From: Anaerobium acetethylicum
Lineage (GTDB): Bacteria > Bacillota > Clostridia > Lachnospirales > Lachnospiraceae
Direction: 5' to 3'
Length of the DNA stretch: 64,000 nucleotides
NCBI RefSeq assembly: GCF_900096945.1
Contig: NZ_FMKA01000011.1
Coordinates: 1 to 64,000 of the forward strand
The position numbers and the translations under genes were made by a program. Of this stretch, positions 50,740 through 59,700 are shown in pieces (the first letter of the stretch is position 1; each line of letters starts with the position of its first letter). A model generated the notes under the pieces. The model saw only the letters and a list, made by a program, of their open reading frames with translations, was not told where the DNA came from and did not search any database.

Positions 50740-50769
50740 CAGAAACCCTCCATAAAAGGAAGGCTTCTG
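50740..50769 (-). terminator. Terminator of the sugar ABC operon
   Basis: CAGAAACCCTCC pairs with GGAAGGCTTCTG, allowing two G-U pairs on the RNA, 42 bases after the binding-protein stop. It is the only candidate, with a weak T-run. Confidence 0.5.
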
Positions 50770-50810
50770 CTTCAATAATCACCTTATTTCTTTATAAGAA
50801 CCCCTTTACA

Positions 50811-52322
50811 TTATCTGGCTTCATACATTTCAGCCGTATAATTCTTCATGGCGTCCCAGTTGTCAAATTCAAAATCATCAAGGGAAACTGCCGCACCGCC
50901 ATCAGCTACGGCTTTGACTGCTCGTTCCCATTCAGCCTGGGTCTTGTCTGACAGAGTCGCAATCTCTGCTTTGTAGTCGACGCTCTGAGCCAGCACGCCC
51001 TGAACGATCTGTCCTAAACTTGGAGTGATCGCCTGTACTTCTGCGTATACTTTTGCTGTATCCGGATTCGCAACGATTGGATCCGGAGCAAGTGCTGCTG
51101 CTTCTTTGTTTAATTTATAGTAATCTAACATCACTTCATCTGTCATGTATTCAGCATTCACTGCATCGATAACCGATACGAATCCGCCATCTTCAACCAG
51201 GCCTGACTGATAGTCTTCTGAATATAATGCCATTAAATATTTTGCAGCCACATCAGGATGTTCGCAGTCTGCTGAGATGCCCATCCATGCCTGTGCTCCC
51301 ACATATGGCAGTTTTCCCTTTGCTCCGTCATCCGGAGTAGGAAGGGCCATTACGCCGAAATCAAGATCCGGATTTTCATTTCTCCAGGTAGATATGCACC
51401 ATGCACCCTGCACGATGAACGCTGCCTGATTTTGAGCAAAAAGAGCACGAGCTTCAGGAGCCTTTAATGTAGATGAGTTCGGATGGAAACTTCCATCTTT
51501 CACCAGACCGTTGTAGAAGTCCATTGCTTTTACCATGGCTTCCGAATTCATTGTATTCTTTCCATCCACCAGCATAATCTGTGAGATGTCGCTTGTCTTT
51601 CCGCCTGCCAGGCTTGCTAACGAACGCACAAAGAGCTCAAGACGGTTTACCTGTGCGCCGCTGTCGATTATACCGAAGTACTGTCCGTTTCCGGCTTTTG
51701 TTATCTTTTCGCATACTTCCTTGAATTCACTCCATGTTTTTGGAAGTTTATCTTCTGAAATTCCAGCCTGCTCTAAAACGCCTTTGTTATAGAACATCAG
51801 AGTATTGATGATGTTTGCAGCTTCAGGAAGCGTATATACTTCTCCGTTCAGAGTCGTGATTCCTTCATTTAAAGATCCTTCTGAAAAGCTTGCAAGGAAA
51901 TCATCGGTCACGTAGCTGTTCATTGGCTGATACCAGTTTTCTTCGACTGCAGTGCTTAATTTCACTCCGCCTGGAAGCGGGAATAAGTCAGGTGCATTTC
52001 CCGCTTTGATTGCCGATACGACTGTTTCCGTAAACTGGTCCGCTGTTAAAACAGTATACTCGATTGTTACGTTCGGATTTTCTTCCATGAATTTCTGATG
52101 AAAAGCTTCACGTCTCACTTTTGTACTGTCGCTCCAGTCTACTATTTTCAACGTAACCTTCTCATCTTTTCCAGTTTCCACCACTTCATTTGCTGTTTCT
52201 TCTTTTGCTGTCTCTTCCGTTTTGCTGTCTTCTTTACTGCTTACGTTAACGCCACAGCCTGCCACTGATAAGCCCATAACGAAAGCCAGCAGAAGTGCTG
52301 CTGCTTTTTTTGTTTTTCTCAT
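50811..52322 (-). CDS. Extracellular sugar-binding lipoprotein of an ABC importer
   Basis: A 503-residue solute-binding protein of family 1. The signal peptide ends in the lipobox LSVAGCG (Cys23), and a Thr/Glu-rich linker follows. The alpha/beta binding fold has EENPNVTIEYTVLTADQF and TLPEAANIINTLMFYNK. It delivers a carbohydrate, probably an oligosaccharide, to the two permeases. AAGGAGG precedes ATG 52322. It is last of three genes; no ATPase gene is present, so a shared MsmX-type ATPase is expected. Confidence 0.9.
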   Translation of the reverse strand: MRKTKKAAALLLAFVMGLSVAGCGVNVSSKEDSKTEETAKEETANEVVETGKDEKVTLKIVDWSDSTKVRREAFHQKFMEENPNVTIEYTVLTADQFTETVVSAIKAGNAPDLFPLPGGVKLSTAVEENWYQPMNSYVTDDFLASFSEGSLNEGITTLNGEVYTLPEAANIINTLMFYNKGVLEQAGISEDKLPKTWSEFKEVCEKITKAGNGQYFGIIDSGAQVNRLELFVRSLASLAGGKTSDISQIMLVDGKNTMNSEAMVKAMDFYNGLVKDGSFHPNSSTLKAPEARALFAQNQAAFIVQGAWCISTWRNENPDLDFGVMALPTPDDGAKGKLPYVGAQAWMGISADCEHPDVAAKYLMALYSEDYQSGLVEDGGFVSVIDAVNAEYMTDEVMLDYYKLNKEAAALAPDPIVANPDTAKVYAEVQAITPSLGQIVQGVLAQSVDYKAEIATLSDKTQAEWERAVKAVADGGAAVSLDDFEFDNWDAMKNYTAEMYEAR

Positions 52323-52431
52323 AAATAAAATCCTCCTTTTTTGTCTATGTAAGAGCGGATCTCCGTCCGCTTCGTTACCACTGTCTGCATGCCCTTTTCG
52401 TTTTCCGGGGCCTGCTTTATGTTTCTATCAA

Positions 52432-53262
52432 TCAGCTCTTTACTGCGCCTGCAATTCCATCTACAAAATACTTCTGAAGAGATACAAAAAGTATGACAAT
52501 CGGTACGATGGCGATACAAGCTCCTGCAGCAATGCCGGTCCAGTCTACGACATTTTCACCTCGCAGGGCATAAAGGCCCACTGCCAGCGTTCGTATTTCC
52601 GGATTGTTGAGGGTTACGATCAGCGGAAGCAGGAAAGAGTTCCAGGTCCATATGCTCTGCATGGTCACGACTGTAACCATGATCGGCTTCGCAAGCGGAA
52701 ACATGATTTTTGCATAGGTCTGAAAAAAACCACATCCGTCTATGGTAGCCGCTTCCTCCATTTCATTCGGAATTGAAGCATAGAAGCTTGAAAAGAGCAT
52801 CAGGAAAATCACATGCCCGCCCCCGGATTCCGCAAGGATAAGGCCGATCAGGCTCTGTTCGAGACCCAGTTCTTTCAGCAGCTCGTATACAGGAATAACC
52901 GTAAATACCAGCGGTATGGTAATGCTGGCCATGAATATGCCTAAAATCACTTTTTTGCCTATAAAGGCATATCTTCCTATGACATATCCCGCAAGGGATG
53001 TCGACATTAGCACGATTGCAACTACTGATATTGTTACGATAATTGTATTCTTAAAATACACGCCAAAGTTGGCATTGTTCCACGCCCTGATGAAGTTATC
53101 AAAATGAAAGGCCTGGGGTATCAGATTGAGCCCGCTTCCAAAAAATTCACTCTGTGTCTTAAATGATGCTGAGACCATCCACAAAAAGGGATATACCCAT
53201 ATAAATGCTATTACGGCAAGCACCAGATAAATGACGATTTTACCAACAGATATTTTTTTCAT
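52432..53262 (-). CDS. Carbohydrate ABC transporter permease (MalG type)
   Basis: A 276-residue permease with six membrane segments and the EAA coupling loop EEAATIDGCGFFQTYAKI. It pairs with the MalF-type permease, 12 bases upstream. AGGAGGGGG stands before ATG 53262. It is followed by the binding-protein gene after 109 bases. Confidence 0.92.
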   Translation of the reverse strand: MKKISVGKIVIYLVLAVIAFIWVYPFLWMVSASFKTQSEFFGSGLNLIPQAFHFDNFIRAWNNANFGVYFKNTIIVTISVVAIVLMSTSLAGYVIGRYAFIGKKVILGIFMASITIPLVFTVIPVYELLKELGLEQSLIGLILAESGGGHVIFLMLFSSFYASIPNEMEEAATIDGCGFFQTYAKIMFPLAKPIMVTVVTMQSIWTWNSFLLPLIVTLNNPEIRTLAVGLYALRGENVVDWTGIAAGACIAIVPIVILFVSLQKYFVDGIAGAVKS

Positions 53263-53274
53263 TCTGTCCCCCTC

Positions 53275-54210
53275 CTAAACTGTTCTTCTCTTGCTGAGAA
53301 TCCCTTTGATCGTGTTACCAATAATTCCCATGGCAACAATTATGGCACCGAAGGTGACTGCCGCCGAACTTGCATAACCAAGCCGCGGTGTTCCTGTTGC
53401 ACTTGAGTATGCTGTCCTGTAGACGAATGTAGCCGCAACGTCAGTCGCAAAAAACGGCCCGCCATTTGTCATGGTCTGGATCAGATCGAATACTTTCAGG
53501 GAACTGATGATGCACAAAATTGCAATCGTTCCGCCGATCGGCATTATGATAGGCAGTACTATTTTCGAAAATGTCTGCCATCTGTTTGCGCCATCGATCA
53601 TTGCCGCTTCATAAAGATCCTGGGAAACGCTCTGGAGCGCTGCCAGCCAGTATATCATATAGGTTCCTACGTCTTTCCATACACCTACGATCACGACCAC
53701 GATCATCGCATAATCACCGCTACCAAGCCAGTTGACCGGTTTCATTCCGAACAGTCCAAGCATCTGGTTTACAGAACCCGTTCCTCCGAATATGAACATC
53801 ATAATAATACCTACTATAGATGTAGTAGTTACAACCGGCATAAAAAACACTGTCCTGAATACAGCTGCACCTTTCTTAATGATGCTGTTGAACAGATATG
53901 CCAGGGCAAGCGATATCGTCAGGAGAAATGGAACACAGATCACCATATACTTAAAGCTGTTCCCTACTGCATTGAAGAAATATTTGTCCCCGAACAGTTC
54001 CCTGAAATTATCAAGCCCTGCAAACACTGCATTGGAAGTCATTCCCGACCAGTCCAGGGTCGAATAGAAAACACTGGACAAAATAGGGTATCCCAAAAAC
54101 AGCACATATAATAGTACTGCGGGTATCATAAATACCCAGCACCAGATATTTATTTTCCTGAGCCTTTGTCTTTTTAAGACACTTGTTGTTCCTGAAGCTT
54201 TTGCTTTCAT
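53275..54210 (-). CDS. Carbohydrate ABC transporter permease (MalF/UgpA type)
   Basis: A 311-residue permease with six membrane segments and the EAA loop YEAAMIDGANRWQTFSKI. It is the first gene of the importer operon, with GAGAGGCG before ATG 54210. The promoter lies in 54211-54300, near two AT-rich operator-like elements and a palindrome. The substrate is unknown; the divergent DUF4838 gene suggests a complex glycan product. Confidence 0.92.
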   Translation of the reverse strand: MKAKASGTTSVLKRQRLRKINIWCWVFMIPAVLLYVLFLGYPILSSVFYSTLDWSGMTSNAVFAGLDNFRELFGDKYFFNAVGNSFKYMVICVPFLLTISLALAYLFNSIIKKGAAVFRTVFFMPVVTTTSIVGIIMMFIFGGTGSVNQMLGLFGMKPVNWLGSGDYAMIVVVIVGVWKDVGTYMIYWLAALQSVSQDLYEAAMIDGANRWQTFSKIVLPIIMPIGGTIAILCIISSLKVFDLIQTMTNGGPFFATDVAATFVYRTAYSSATGTPRLGYASSAAVTFGAIIVAMGIIGNTIKGILSKRRTV

Positions 54211-54231
54211 TTCTTATCGCCTCTCTTTGTT

Positions 54232-54259
54232 TTTATAAATTATAATTTGTAATTAATTG
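54232..54259. promoter_or_regulatory. AT-rich operator-like element, left
   Basis: TATAAATTATAATTTGTAAT with TAATTG shares AATTATAATT-TAATTAATTG with 54418-54433. On the minus strand TATAAT (54244-54239) lies in it. ROK/NagC-type repressors bind AT-rich sites of this kind. Confidence 0.5.
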
Positions 54260-54312
54260 TTTTCCCTTGAAACTATTATCACTATACTAGATATCACCTT
54301 TGAAAGCAACTA

Positions 54313-54326
54313 TTTTAACGTTAAAA
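54313..54326. promoter_or_regulatory. Palindrome TTTTAACGTTAAAA
   Basis: A perfect 14-base inverted repeat midway between the importer operon and the DUF4838 gene. It is a likely dimer binding site; its owner is unknown (the local ROK protein or a LacI-type regulator). Confidence 0.55.
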
Positions 54327-54417
54327 CTTCACTTTCTACATTTTTACACTATTTTACCGTTATTTTTTGTGCATTTATCACATGTACATATTATTTCTTG
54401 TTTGGTAGAATGGTTTT

Positions 54418-54433
54418 AAATTATAATTAATTG
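54418..54433 (+). promoter_or_regulatory. AT-rich operator-like element over the DUF4838 promoter
   Basis: AAATTATAATTAATTG includes TATAAT (54422-54427), a likely -10 with TTGTTT (54398-54403) as -35, 18 bases apart. The element repeats the sequence at 54241-54259. Confidence 0.5.
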
Positions 54434-54502
54434 ATTTCAGCAGCAGTTCGAGACAAACCCTTGAAATGTAGCAACAAATACGAAAATAACAGGAGATTCA
54501 AT

Positions 54503-56449
54503 ATGAATATAAACATTATATTTAAAAACAATGACTCTACTCTCAATTTTGCAGCAAAGGAATTGAAGTCCTATCTTTCTTTATTAGATATTGATCTCAG
54601 CTTTACCGAAAACAATCCGGCCGATACTTTCACTCTCAGACTCGAGGCGGCCTCCAGCCTGTCCAGGTACTGCATGCCGGAAGTTTCGATTCCTGAACTT
54701 GATGACCAGTTTTTCATTGACGTCACTTCAGATGGCGGCCTCATAGCAGGCACAAATTCGCGAAGCGTCCTGTTGGGCGTATACAGCTACCTTGCTGCAA
54801 TCGGTTTCCGTTTTCTATATCCCGATAAGAAGCGCGATTACATTCCCCACATCCATTCCCTTAAAGAGCTCTTCGCATCTTATGGCAAGACTGCCCTGCA
54901 CAGACACCGGGGCGTCTGCATAGAGGGAGCCAATTCTCTGCAGAATATATTGGATTTCATAGAATGGATGCCAAAATTAGGATACAATAGCTTCTTCGTA
55001 CAGTTCCGAATCCCCTATACCTTTTTGGCGCGCTGGTACGAGCACGAAAAAAATCCCTATATCAGGAAAGAAGACTTCAACGAGGATATCGCAACCGCAT
55101 ACAGCGACATTATAGACAGGGAGATCCACAAACGCTCCCTTCTCCACCACCGGGTCGGACATGGATGGACATGCGAAACCATCGGCTATCCGTCACTGGG
55201 ATGGACCGAATCAGGCACAGCTCCAGCGGAGGATATACGTCCTTATCTTGCCGAAGTAAACGGAAAGAGGGACTTCTTCAACGGTGTTCCAATCAACACC
55301 AACCTCTGCTATTCCAATCCTGACGTGATTGAAACTTTCACGAACGAAGTAATCGATTATGCAAAGAAAAATCCTGATATCGATTACCTTCATATATGGA
55401 TCGCTGATGAGTTCAACAACATATGCGAATGTGATCAGTGTCAGAAGACCACCCCTTCTGACCAATACATCAATCTGTTGAATATAATTGATGGAAAAAT
55501 GACACAGGCAGGAATAAAGACCCGTCTTGTTTTTCTGCTTTACCAGGAGCTTCTCTGGGCTCCACAAAAAGAACACCTCCACAATCCGGACCGTTTCACG
55601 CTTATGTTTGCCCCGATCAGCCGGACTTTTGAAAATTCCTATTCTATAAACACAGAGACCAGAAAGCCGCCGGAATACTGCCGCAATCAGATCGAACTTC
55701 CCCTTGATCTCGAGGAAAACCTTTCTTTTCTCCGGGAATGGCAGCAGATTTTCAGTGGCGACAGCTTCGTATATGATTATCCTTTGGGCAGGGCACACTA
55801 TGGGGATCTTGGATACACATCAATAGCAATGGTGATCAGCTCCGATATCAAGCAGCTGGACAGCCTAAATATGAACGGATACATCAGCTGTCAGGAGCTC
55901 CGGGCAGGTCTGCCGAATTCGCTCCCGAATTATGTAATGGGACTTACGCTTTTTGACAGCGCAATTCCGTTCAACGAACTTCAGGCCGACTACTTCATGC
56001 ATGCTTACGGGGAAGACTATCTCACCGCACTGAATTATCTGGACAAAATCTCCGCTCTTAATAGTCCCGATTATTTCAACGGCAAGGGCGAACGGGAAAA
56101 TCCAGAACAGCACAATCGCTACAAAAACTGCGCAGAACTTATCAGAAATTTCAGACCGACCATCAGGGAGATTGCAGACAGATATACAAAAGCAGCCGCC
56201 GCTTCTTCTCCAAATGCAGGGATCCACGAATTCTTTTGGAAACTCCTTGACTACCACGCAGACTATAGTTTACGATTAACAGAAGCGTTATCCGCACTCT
56301 CAGCTTCCAAAAAAGAGGAAGCTGACGAACTCTGGAAAACATTCCATGCGTTCATATGTTCAAATGAAGAAACATGCCAGGCTCCCCTTGATGTATATCG
56401 GATCACTGAAGTCGGAACAAAATATACCGGTTTCAGCCTTGAAGCATAG
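54503..56449 (+). CDS. DUF4838 domain protein (glycan-active, cytoplasmic)
   Basis: A 648-residue protein without a signal peptide. An N-terminal alpha/beta domain (about 1-95, like the GH20b/GH67-N fold) precedes a long TIM-barrel-like part containing YLHIWIADEFNNICECDQCQ, the hallmark of DUF4838. Cysteines in CECDQC may bind metal. DUF4838 proteins are found in glycan-utilisation clusters and are related to GH67/GH84-type barrels, but activity is unproven. ATG 54503 has AGGAGA upstream. It is co-transcribed with the ROK gene. Confidence 0.82.
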   Translation: MNINIIFKNNDSTLNFAAKELKSYLSLLDIDLSFTENNPADTFTLRLEAASSLSRYCMPEVSIPELDDQFFIDVTSDGGLIAGTNSRSVLLGVYSYLAAIGFRFLYPDKKRDYIPHIHSLKELFASYGKTALHRHRGVCIEGANSLQNILDFIEWMPKLGYNSFFVQFRIPYTFLARWYEHEKNPYIRKEDFNEDIATAYSDIIDREIHKRSLLHHRVGHGWTCETIGYPSLGWTESGTAPAEDIRPYLAEVNGKRDFFNGVPINTNLCYSNPDVIETFTNEVIDYAKKNPDIDYLHIWIADEFNNICECDQCQKTTPSDQYINLLNIIDGKMTQAGIKTRLVFLLYQELLWAPQKEHLHNPDRFTLMFAPISRTFENSYSINTETRKPPEYCRNQIELPLDLEENLSFLREWQQIFSGDSFVYDYPLGRAHYGDLGYTSIAMVISSDIKQLDSLNMNGYISCQELRAGLPNSLPNYVMGLTLFDSAIPFNELQADYFMHAYGEDYLTALNYLDKISALNSPDYFNGKGERENPEQHNRYKNCAELIRNFRPTIREIADRYTKAAAASSPNAGIHEFFWKLLDYHADYSLRLTEALSALSASKKEEADELWKTFHAFICSNEETCQAPLDVYRITEVGTKYTGFSLEA

Positions 56450-56498
56450 TTTCAGACGGGGGTTTGCAGATCCCTGTCCAAACCGGAGACGCAATATT

Positions 56499-57734
56499 AT
56501 GCACCTCAAAAAGGAGAGTTTGATATTGTATAAAGCAAAAAAGAACAAAACATCAAACAGAACACGAATATTAGAGTGTCTTTTTAGAAATCCCACCATT
56601 TCCAGAACTGAGATAGCTGATCTCACAGATATTACCCCTGCAACAGTCACAACAACCGTAACCCAGCTCATCTCTGAAGGAATCGTTCAGGAAGCCGGCG
56701 AGTCGAATGCGGAAGACAGCACTCCCGGACGCAGAAAAATTCTGATTGAAATCATCCCCGACTACGCTTACAGCATTGGAATCGAATTTACCCAGAAGGC
56801 CCTGGTGCTCTGCATAACCAACTTAAAAGGAACTGTCATCACAAAGAACATCGTTCCCTTTACTGAAGATCTGGCAAAAAATATCACCACTGAAATCATC
56901 ACCCGGCTCGGACAACTGATAGCAGCCTCAGATATTTCCACCAACAAGTTCATCGGCATAGGCATCGCAGTACCTGGGCACATGGATTCAGATCAGAAGA
57001 TGATGATCAGCAACAATCGATTGTGGGGATCCTTCAGCCCGGATATGATCCGCGAAGCCTTTGACCTTCCGGTCGTTTTGGAGAACAACGTGCGCTGCAT
57101 GGGACTCTCTCAGTACCTTTTCAACCCAGCCACAACCCCTGACAATTTCTCATTTTTTCACGTCGGCCTTGGCATGCACTGCGCCATCATTGTCGAAGGC
57201 GAGCTATTCTCCGGCAACACCTACATTTCCGGAGAAATAGGCCATACAATCGTTGATGCAGACGGACGCAGATGCGAATGCGGAAAGCATGGCTGCCTGC
57301 AGACTATTGCAAGCGAAAACTGGCTGCTCAAGATTGCCGGAATGCTGTACGAAAATGATTCCGCTTCACTTCTCAAGACTCTCGCAGCCAGCAAAAACAG
57401 CATCACCATCGACCACATCACCACAGCCTATGAAATGGGCGATGCCGCGATACACGGTTATATCTCGGAAGCCCTCAAAGCCCTGGGGATTACAGCTTCA
57501 AATATAGCGATTTTAACAAGCCCCGAAAAAATCCTGCTGCACGGCCAGCTCTTCAACAACAAAGAAATCCGCCGCGAGCTTATGGATCTGATACAGAGAC
57601 AGCTGCTCTTCGTCGACAGCAGCTACAACAACATTTTTGAAATACTCCCCTGTTCTACAATCGACGGAGCCATCGGCGCAAACGCACTATCAGTCATGCA
57701 TTTTTTTATACACGGCATTTCAGCAGAATCATAA
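56499..57734 (+). CDS. ROK family transcriptional repressor
   Basis: A 411-residue NagC/XylR-type protein. An N-terminal winged helix (about 16-75: TRILECLFRNPTISRTEIAD) precedes the ROK domain. A GEIGHTIV segment and the zinc motif CECGKHGC are present. The first P-loop reads IGIEFTQKAL, not the DxGxT of sugar kinases, so it is a sensor rather than a kinase. ATG 56499 has GGAGAC upstream; a TTG at 56526 with AAGGAGAG is an alternative. Likely controls the ABC importer and DUF4838 gene. Confidence 0.87.
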   Translation: MHLKKESLILYKAKKNKTSNRTRILECLFRNPTISRTEIADLTDITPATVTTTVTQLISEGIVQEAGESNAEDSTPGRRKILIEIIPDYAYSIGIEFTQKALVLCITNLKGTVITKNIVPFTEDLAKNITTEIITRLGQLIAASDISTNKFIGIGIAVPGHMDSDQKMMISNNRLWGSFSPDMIREAFDLPVVLENNVRCMGLSQYLFNPATTPDNFSFFHVGLGMHCAIIVEGELFSGNTYISGEIGHTIVDADGRRCECGKHGCLQTIASENWLLKIAGMLYENDSASLLKTLAASKNSITIDHITTAYEMGDAAIHGYISEALKALGITASNIAILTSPEKILLHGQLFNNKEIRRELMDLIQRQLLFVDSSYNNIFEILPCSTIDGAIGANALSVMHFFIHGISAES

Positions 57735-57766
57735 CAATCTGCAAATCACAACATGACTCCCACCAC

Positions 57767-57814
57767 AAAAAAGCAGCTGTGCATTGAACATCCCATTCAA
57801 TGCATAGCTGCTTT
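57767..57814 (+). terminator. Terminator after the ROK gene
   Basis: AAGCAGCTGTGCATTGAA pairs with TTCAATGCATAGCTGCTT with one mismatch around a 7-base loop, preceded by an A-run and followed by TTTCT. Confidence 0.8.
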
Positions 57815-57881
57815 CTAAAGCCAAAGCGTATATTCTTATTTCACTTCTGCCTCACGAGACAGGATTTCGAGCAGTTACAAT

Positions 57882-58064
57882 CTAACCCTCAAATAATTCC
57901 TGATAATCTTCCATTCCATCCAGTCTTTCCATCAATTGCTCCACCGCTCCGAGCTCATGATCGGAATAAGACTGCTCCCTTCCGATAGATGCCCTCCAGC
58001 ACTCCTTAGGATGTCTCTTGCTGCTGAATTCCGTATCAATAAACAGACCTTTATACTCGACCAT
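57882..58064 (-). CDS. Small hypothetical protein
   Basis: A 60-residue acidic protein, MVEYKGLFIDTEFSSKRHPK at the start and AVEQLMERLDGMEDYQELF near the end. AGGGAGAA lies before ATG 58064. It follows the next gene by 18 bases and is likely its operon partner. No family recognised; a toxin-immunity or regulatory role is only a guess from size. Confidence 0.6.
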   Translation of the reverse strand: MVEYKGLFIDTEFSSKRHPKECWRASIGREQSYSDHELGAVEQLMERLDGMEDYQELFEG

Positions 58065-58082
58065 AGTACAGTTCTCCCTTCA

Positions 58083-58505
58083 CTACTGATAACCAAGCCT
58101 CACATATATCTCTTCTACTCTATCTACATACTGATTCAAATCCGAAAACATCCTATTGATCTCATCCTGATCAAACTCAAAACTGCAATGGGCATTTCCA
58201 TAACACTGGGCGACTTTCCTCAGTCCCTCACAATAGCAGTACATATGTTTAAACAGGTCAAATACATCCTGGTCACAAATATTGTACTGTTCCTCATACA
58301 TTTCAATACTCTGCGCCACTGCATTCTGCAATTCGACAATGTCTTCTTTGGTCGACAGTTCTCCGTAACGCCTGGTGCACCAGTCGTCATTAAAAGATTT
58401 CCAATCGTTTTTATACTGCTTATCATTCGTATAACCAGACAGAATCAGCATTGGATTCCACTGACCGATAAAAGCATTATACTTATTTTTTATATACTCC
58501 TCCAT
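58083..58505 (-). CDS. Hypothetical protein, 140 residues
   Basis: A helical, acidic protein rich in Tyr, Asp and Cys: MEEYIKNKYNAFIGQWNPML, YGELSTKEDIVELQNAVAQS and FDLFKHMYCYCEGLRKVAQC. GGGGGAT precedes ATG 58505. It forms a two-gene unit with the 60-residue gene. No membrane or signal segment. I do not recognise it. Confidence 0.6.
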   Translation of the reverse strand: MEEYIKNKYNAFIGQWNPMLILSGYTNDKQYKNDWKSFNDDWCTRRYGELSTKEDIVELQNAVAQSIEMYEEQYNICDQDVFDLFKHMYCYCEGLRKVAQCYGNAHCSFEFDQDEINRMFSDLNQYVDRVEEIYVRLGYQ

Positions 58506-58859
58506 GACACATCCCCCTATTCTAGTCTTGATTGCTTAAACTTTCCTTCAGAACGCAAAAAAACAAAGCGCCAAATTGCAGAACCGACAATTTTACGCAC
58601 TCTAAGCCCAGGCTTTTATGCAAATCCAGCACAAACCGCTCGCTGGACAGGCACCCTGGACAGTTATCCTGCATTCCATCTGCTCTACGAAAAAGGTTTC
58701 AGCCAAACAATAAAACCCATCAAATCTCCTCCCCTTATGTCATTTTACATCATTATAGTGCTTTTTAAGCAATTTTACAATTAATTATTTTTATTTTTTA
58801 AAATTGAATAACAACTAATCCGTTTGATTCCAGATTTCCATCTTATTTTTTTATCATAT
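58506..58859. other. Gene-free stretch with possible decayed sequence
   Basis: On the plus strand a frame at 58565-58730 reads AEPTILRTLSPGFYAN and LDSYPAFHLLYEKGF without a start codon. It may be the remnant of a gene or a translated repeat. From 58730 to 58859 the DNA is very AT-rich, with no gene seen. Confidence 0.3.
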
Positions 58860-58882
58860 GAACCAGGTTTACAGCCAGGCGA

Positions 58883-58919
58883 GGTTACTTGGGCCGCGTA
58901 TTTTGCGGTCTTATGTACC
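58883..58919. repeat. Repeat R2 inner hairpin fragment
   Basis: GGTTACTTGGGCCGCGTATT followed by TTGCGGTCTTATGTACC matches the GGCCGC hairpin inside R2 copies 1 and 2 (31678-31713). The GAAGACGT arms are missing. A GAGTTTCGC/GCGAAACTC hairpin follows at 58930-58949. Confidence 0.55.
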
Positions 58920-58983
58920 AAAAAACAAAGAGTTTCGCTTGCGAAACTCTCGCGCTGACGCGCAGTCGCTTCTGCAACATATT

Positions 58984-59053
58984 CTTCTTATGCGTCATGC
59001 GCCTCCTCGCGGAGCATTTTTAATTTGTAGGAAATTAGAGGAATTTCCCATGA
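58984..59053 (+). repeat. Repeat R3, copy a
   Basis: About 68 bases (CTTCTTATGCGTCATGCGCC, CTCCTCGCGGAGCATTTTT, GGAAATTAGAGGAATTTCCC) recur at 59621-59689. It ends with a GGAAATT/AATTTCC hairpin. Confidence 0.6.
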
Positions 59054-59056
59054 ATT

Positions 59057-59093
59057 AAAAAAACACCCTGTCTGGGAGAGACACGGTGTTTTT
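59057..59093. terminator. Hairpin terminator
   Basis: AAACACCCTGTCT pairs with AGACACGGTGTTTTT with one mismatch around a 4-5-base loop. With flanking A- and T-runs it can act both ways. Confidence 0.65.
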
Positions 59094-59249
59094 GGGGAGT
59101 TTTGAAATTAGCCCCTCAACTAATTACATATTCAAAGTTATCACTACGTCTTACTTTGGTCAATATTTTTTTCAAAACAATCATATAATTACCAACAATG
59201 TTCATATAACCCACATATTATTTGTTCATGATCCGATTTTTCCAATAAA

Positions 59250-59286
59250 AAAAGAACTTTGTCCCTAAATTGTCCAAAGTTCTTTT
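59250..59286 (-). terminator. Terminator of the 56-residue gene
   Basis: AAAGAACTTTG pairs perfectly with CAAAGTTCTTT around a 12-14-base loop, with A/T runs, 22 bases after the stop at 59308. Confidence 0.75.
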
Positions 59287-59307
59287 CAATCCATTCATAT
59301 ATCAAAT

Positions 59308-59478
59308 TTATTGCAACACATAAGTATTGCACAGAATATTGTCATATTGCGACATGCTTATCAATCTGCATTTATAATATTCATATGCTTTATCCTCGAT
59401 TTCATCAATTGAAAATTGCGTTTTACCTTCACGGTATTCATGTACAAGATTTATCAGTTCCGAAAATTTTACTCCCAT
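59308..59478 (-). CDS. Small hypothetical protein, 56 residues
   Basis: The frame begins ATG 59478, eight bases after AAGGAGG, and encodes MGVKFSELINLVHEYREGKT then SIDEIEDKAYEYYKCRLISM and ends NTYVLQ at TAA 59308-59310. A strong ribosome binding site and a terminator make it a likely gene despite its length. It lies between two direct R3 copies. No family recognised; the size and AT-rich context fit an accessory or phage-type gene. Confidence 0.65.
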   Translation of the reverse strand: MGVKFSELINLVHEYREGKTQFSIDEIEDKAYEYYKCRLISMSQYDNILCNTYVLQ

Positions 59479-59620
59479 AATTTTTCCTCCTTATTAAATC
59501 CTTCGTTGCCAATTTACGCTTCCGAAATCACCAAGTATTTTTTAATTATATCAGTAACCAGATGAAACTTCAATGCAAAATTACCAAAATATGATATATC
59601 ACAGGAGGACCATTACAGGT

Positions 59621-59689
59621 CTTCTTGTGCGTCATGCGTCTCCTCGTGGGGCGTTTTTGCTTTATAAGAAATTCAAGGAATTCCCCATA
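59621..59689 (+). repeat. Repeat R3, copy b
   Basis: CTTCTTGTGCGTCATGCGTC, CTCCTCGTGGGGCGTTTTT and GAAATTCAAGGAATTCCCC match copy a in the same orientation, 637 bases away. R2 copy 4 starts 12 bases later. Confidence 0.6.
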
Positions 59690-59700
59690 CAGACCAGCGT

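Noticed and set aside
57936-58784. 282-codon plus-strand frame
   Set aside because: It is antisense to the 60- and 140-residue genes. Only its last third could be a remnant, noted separately.
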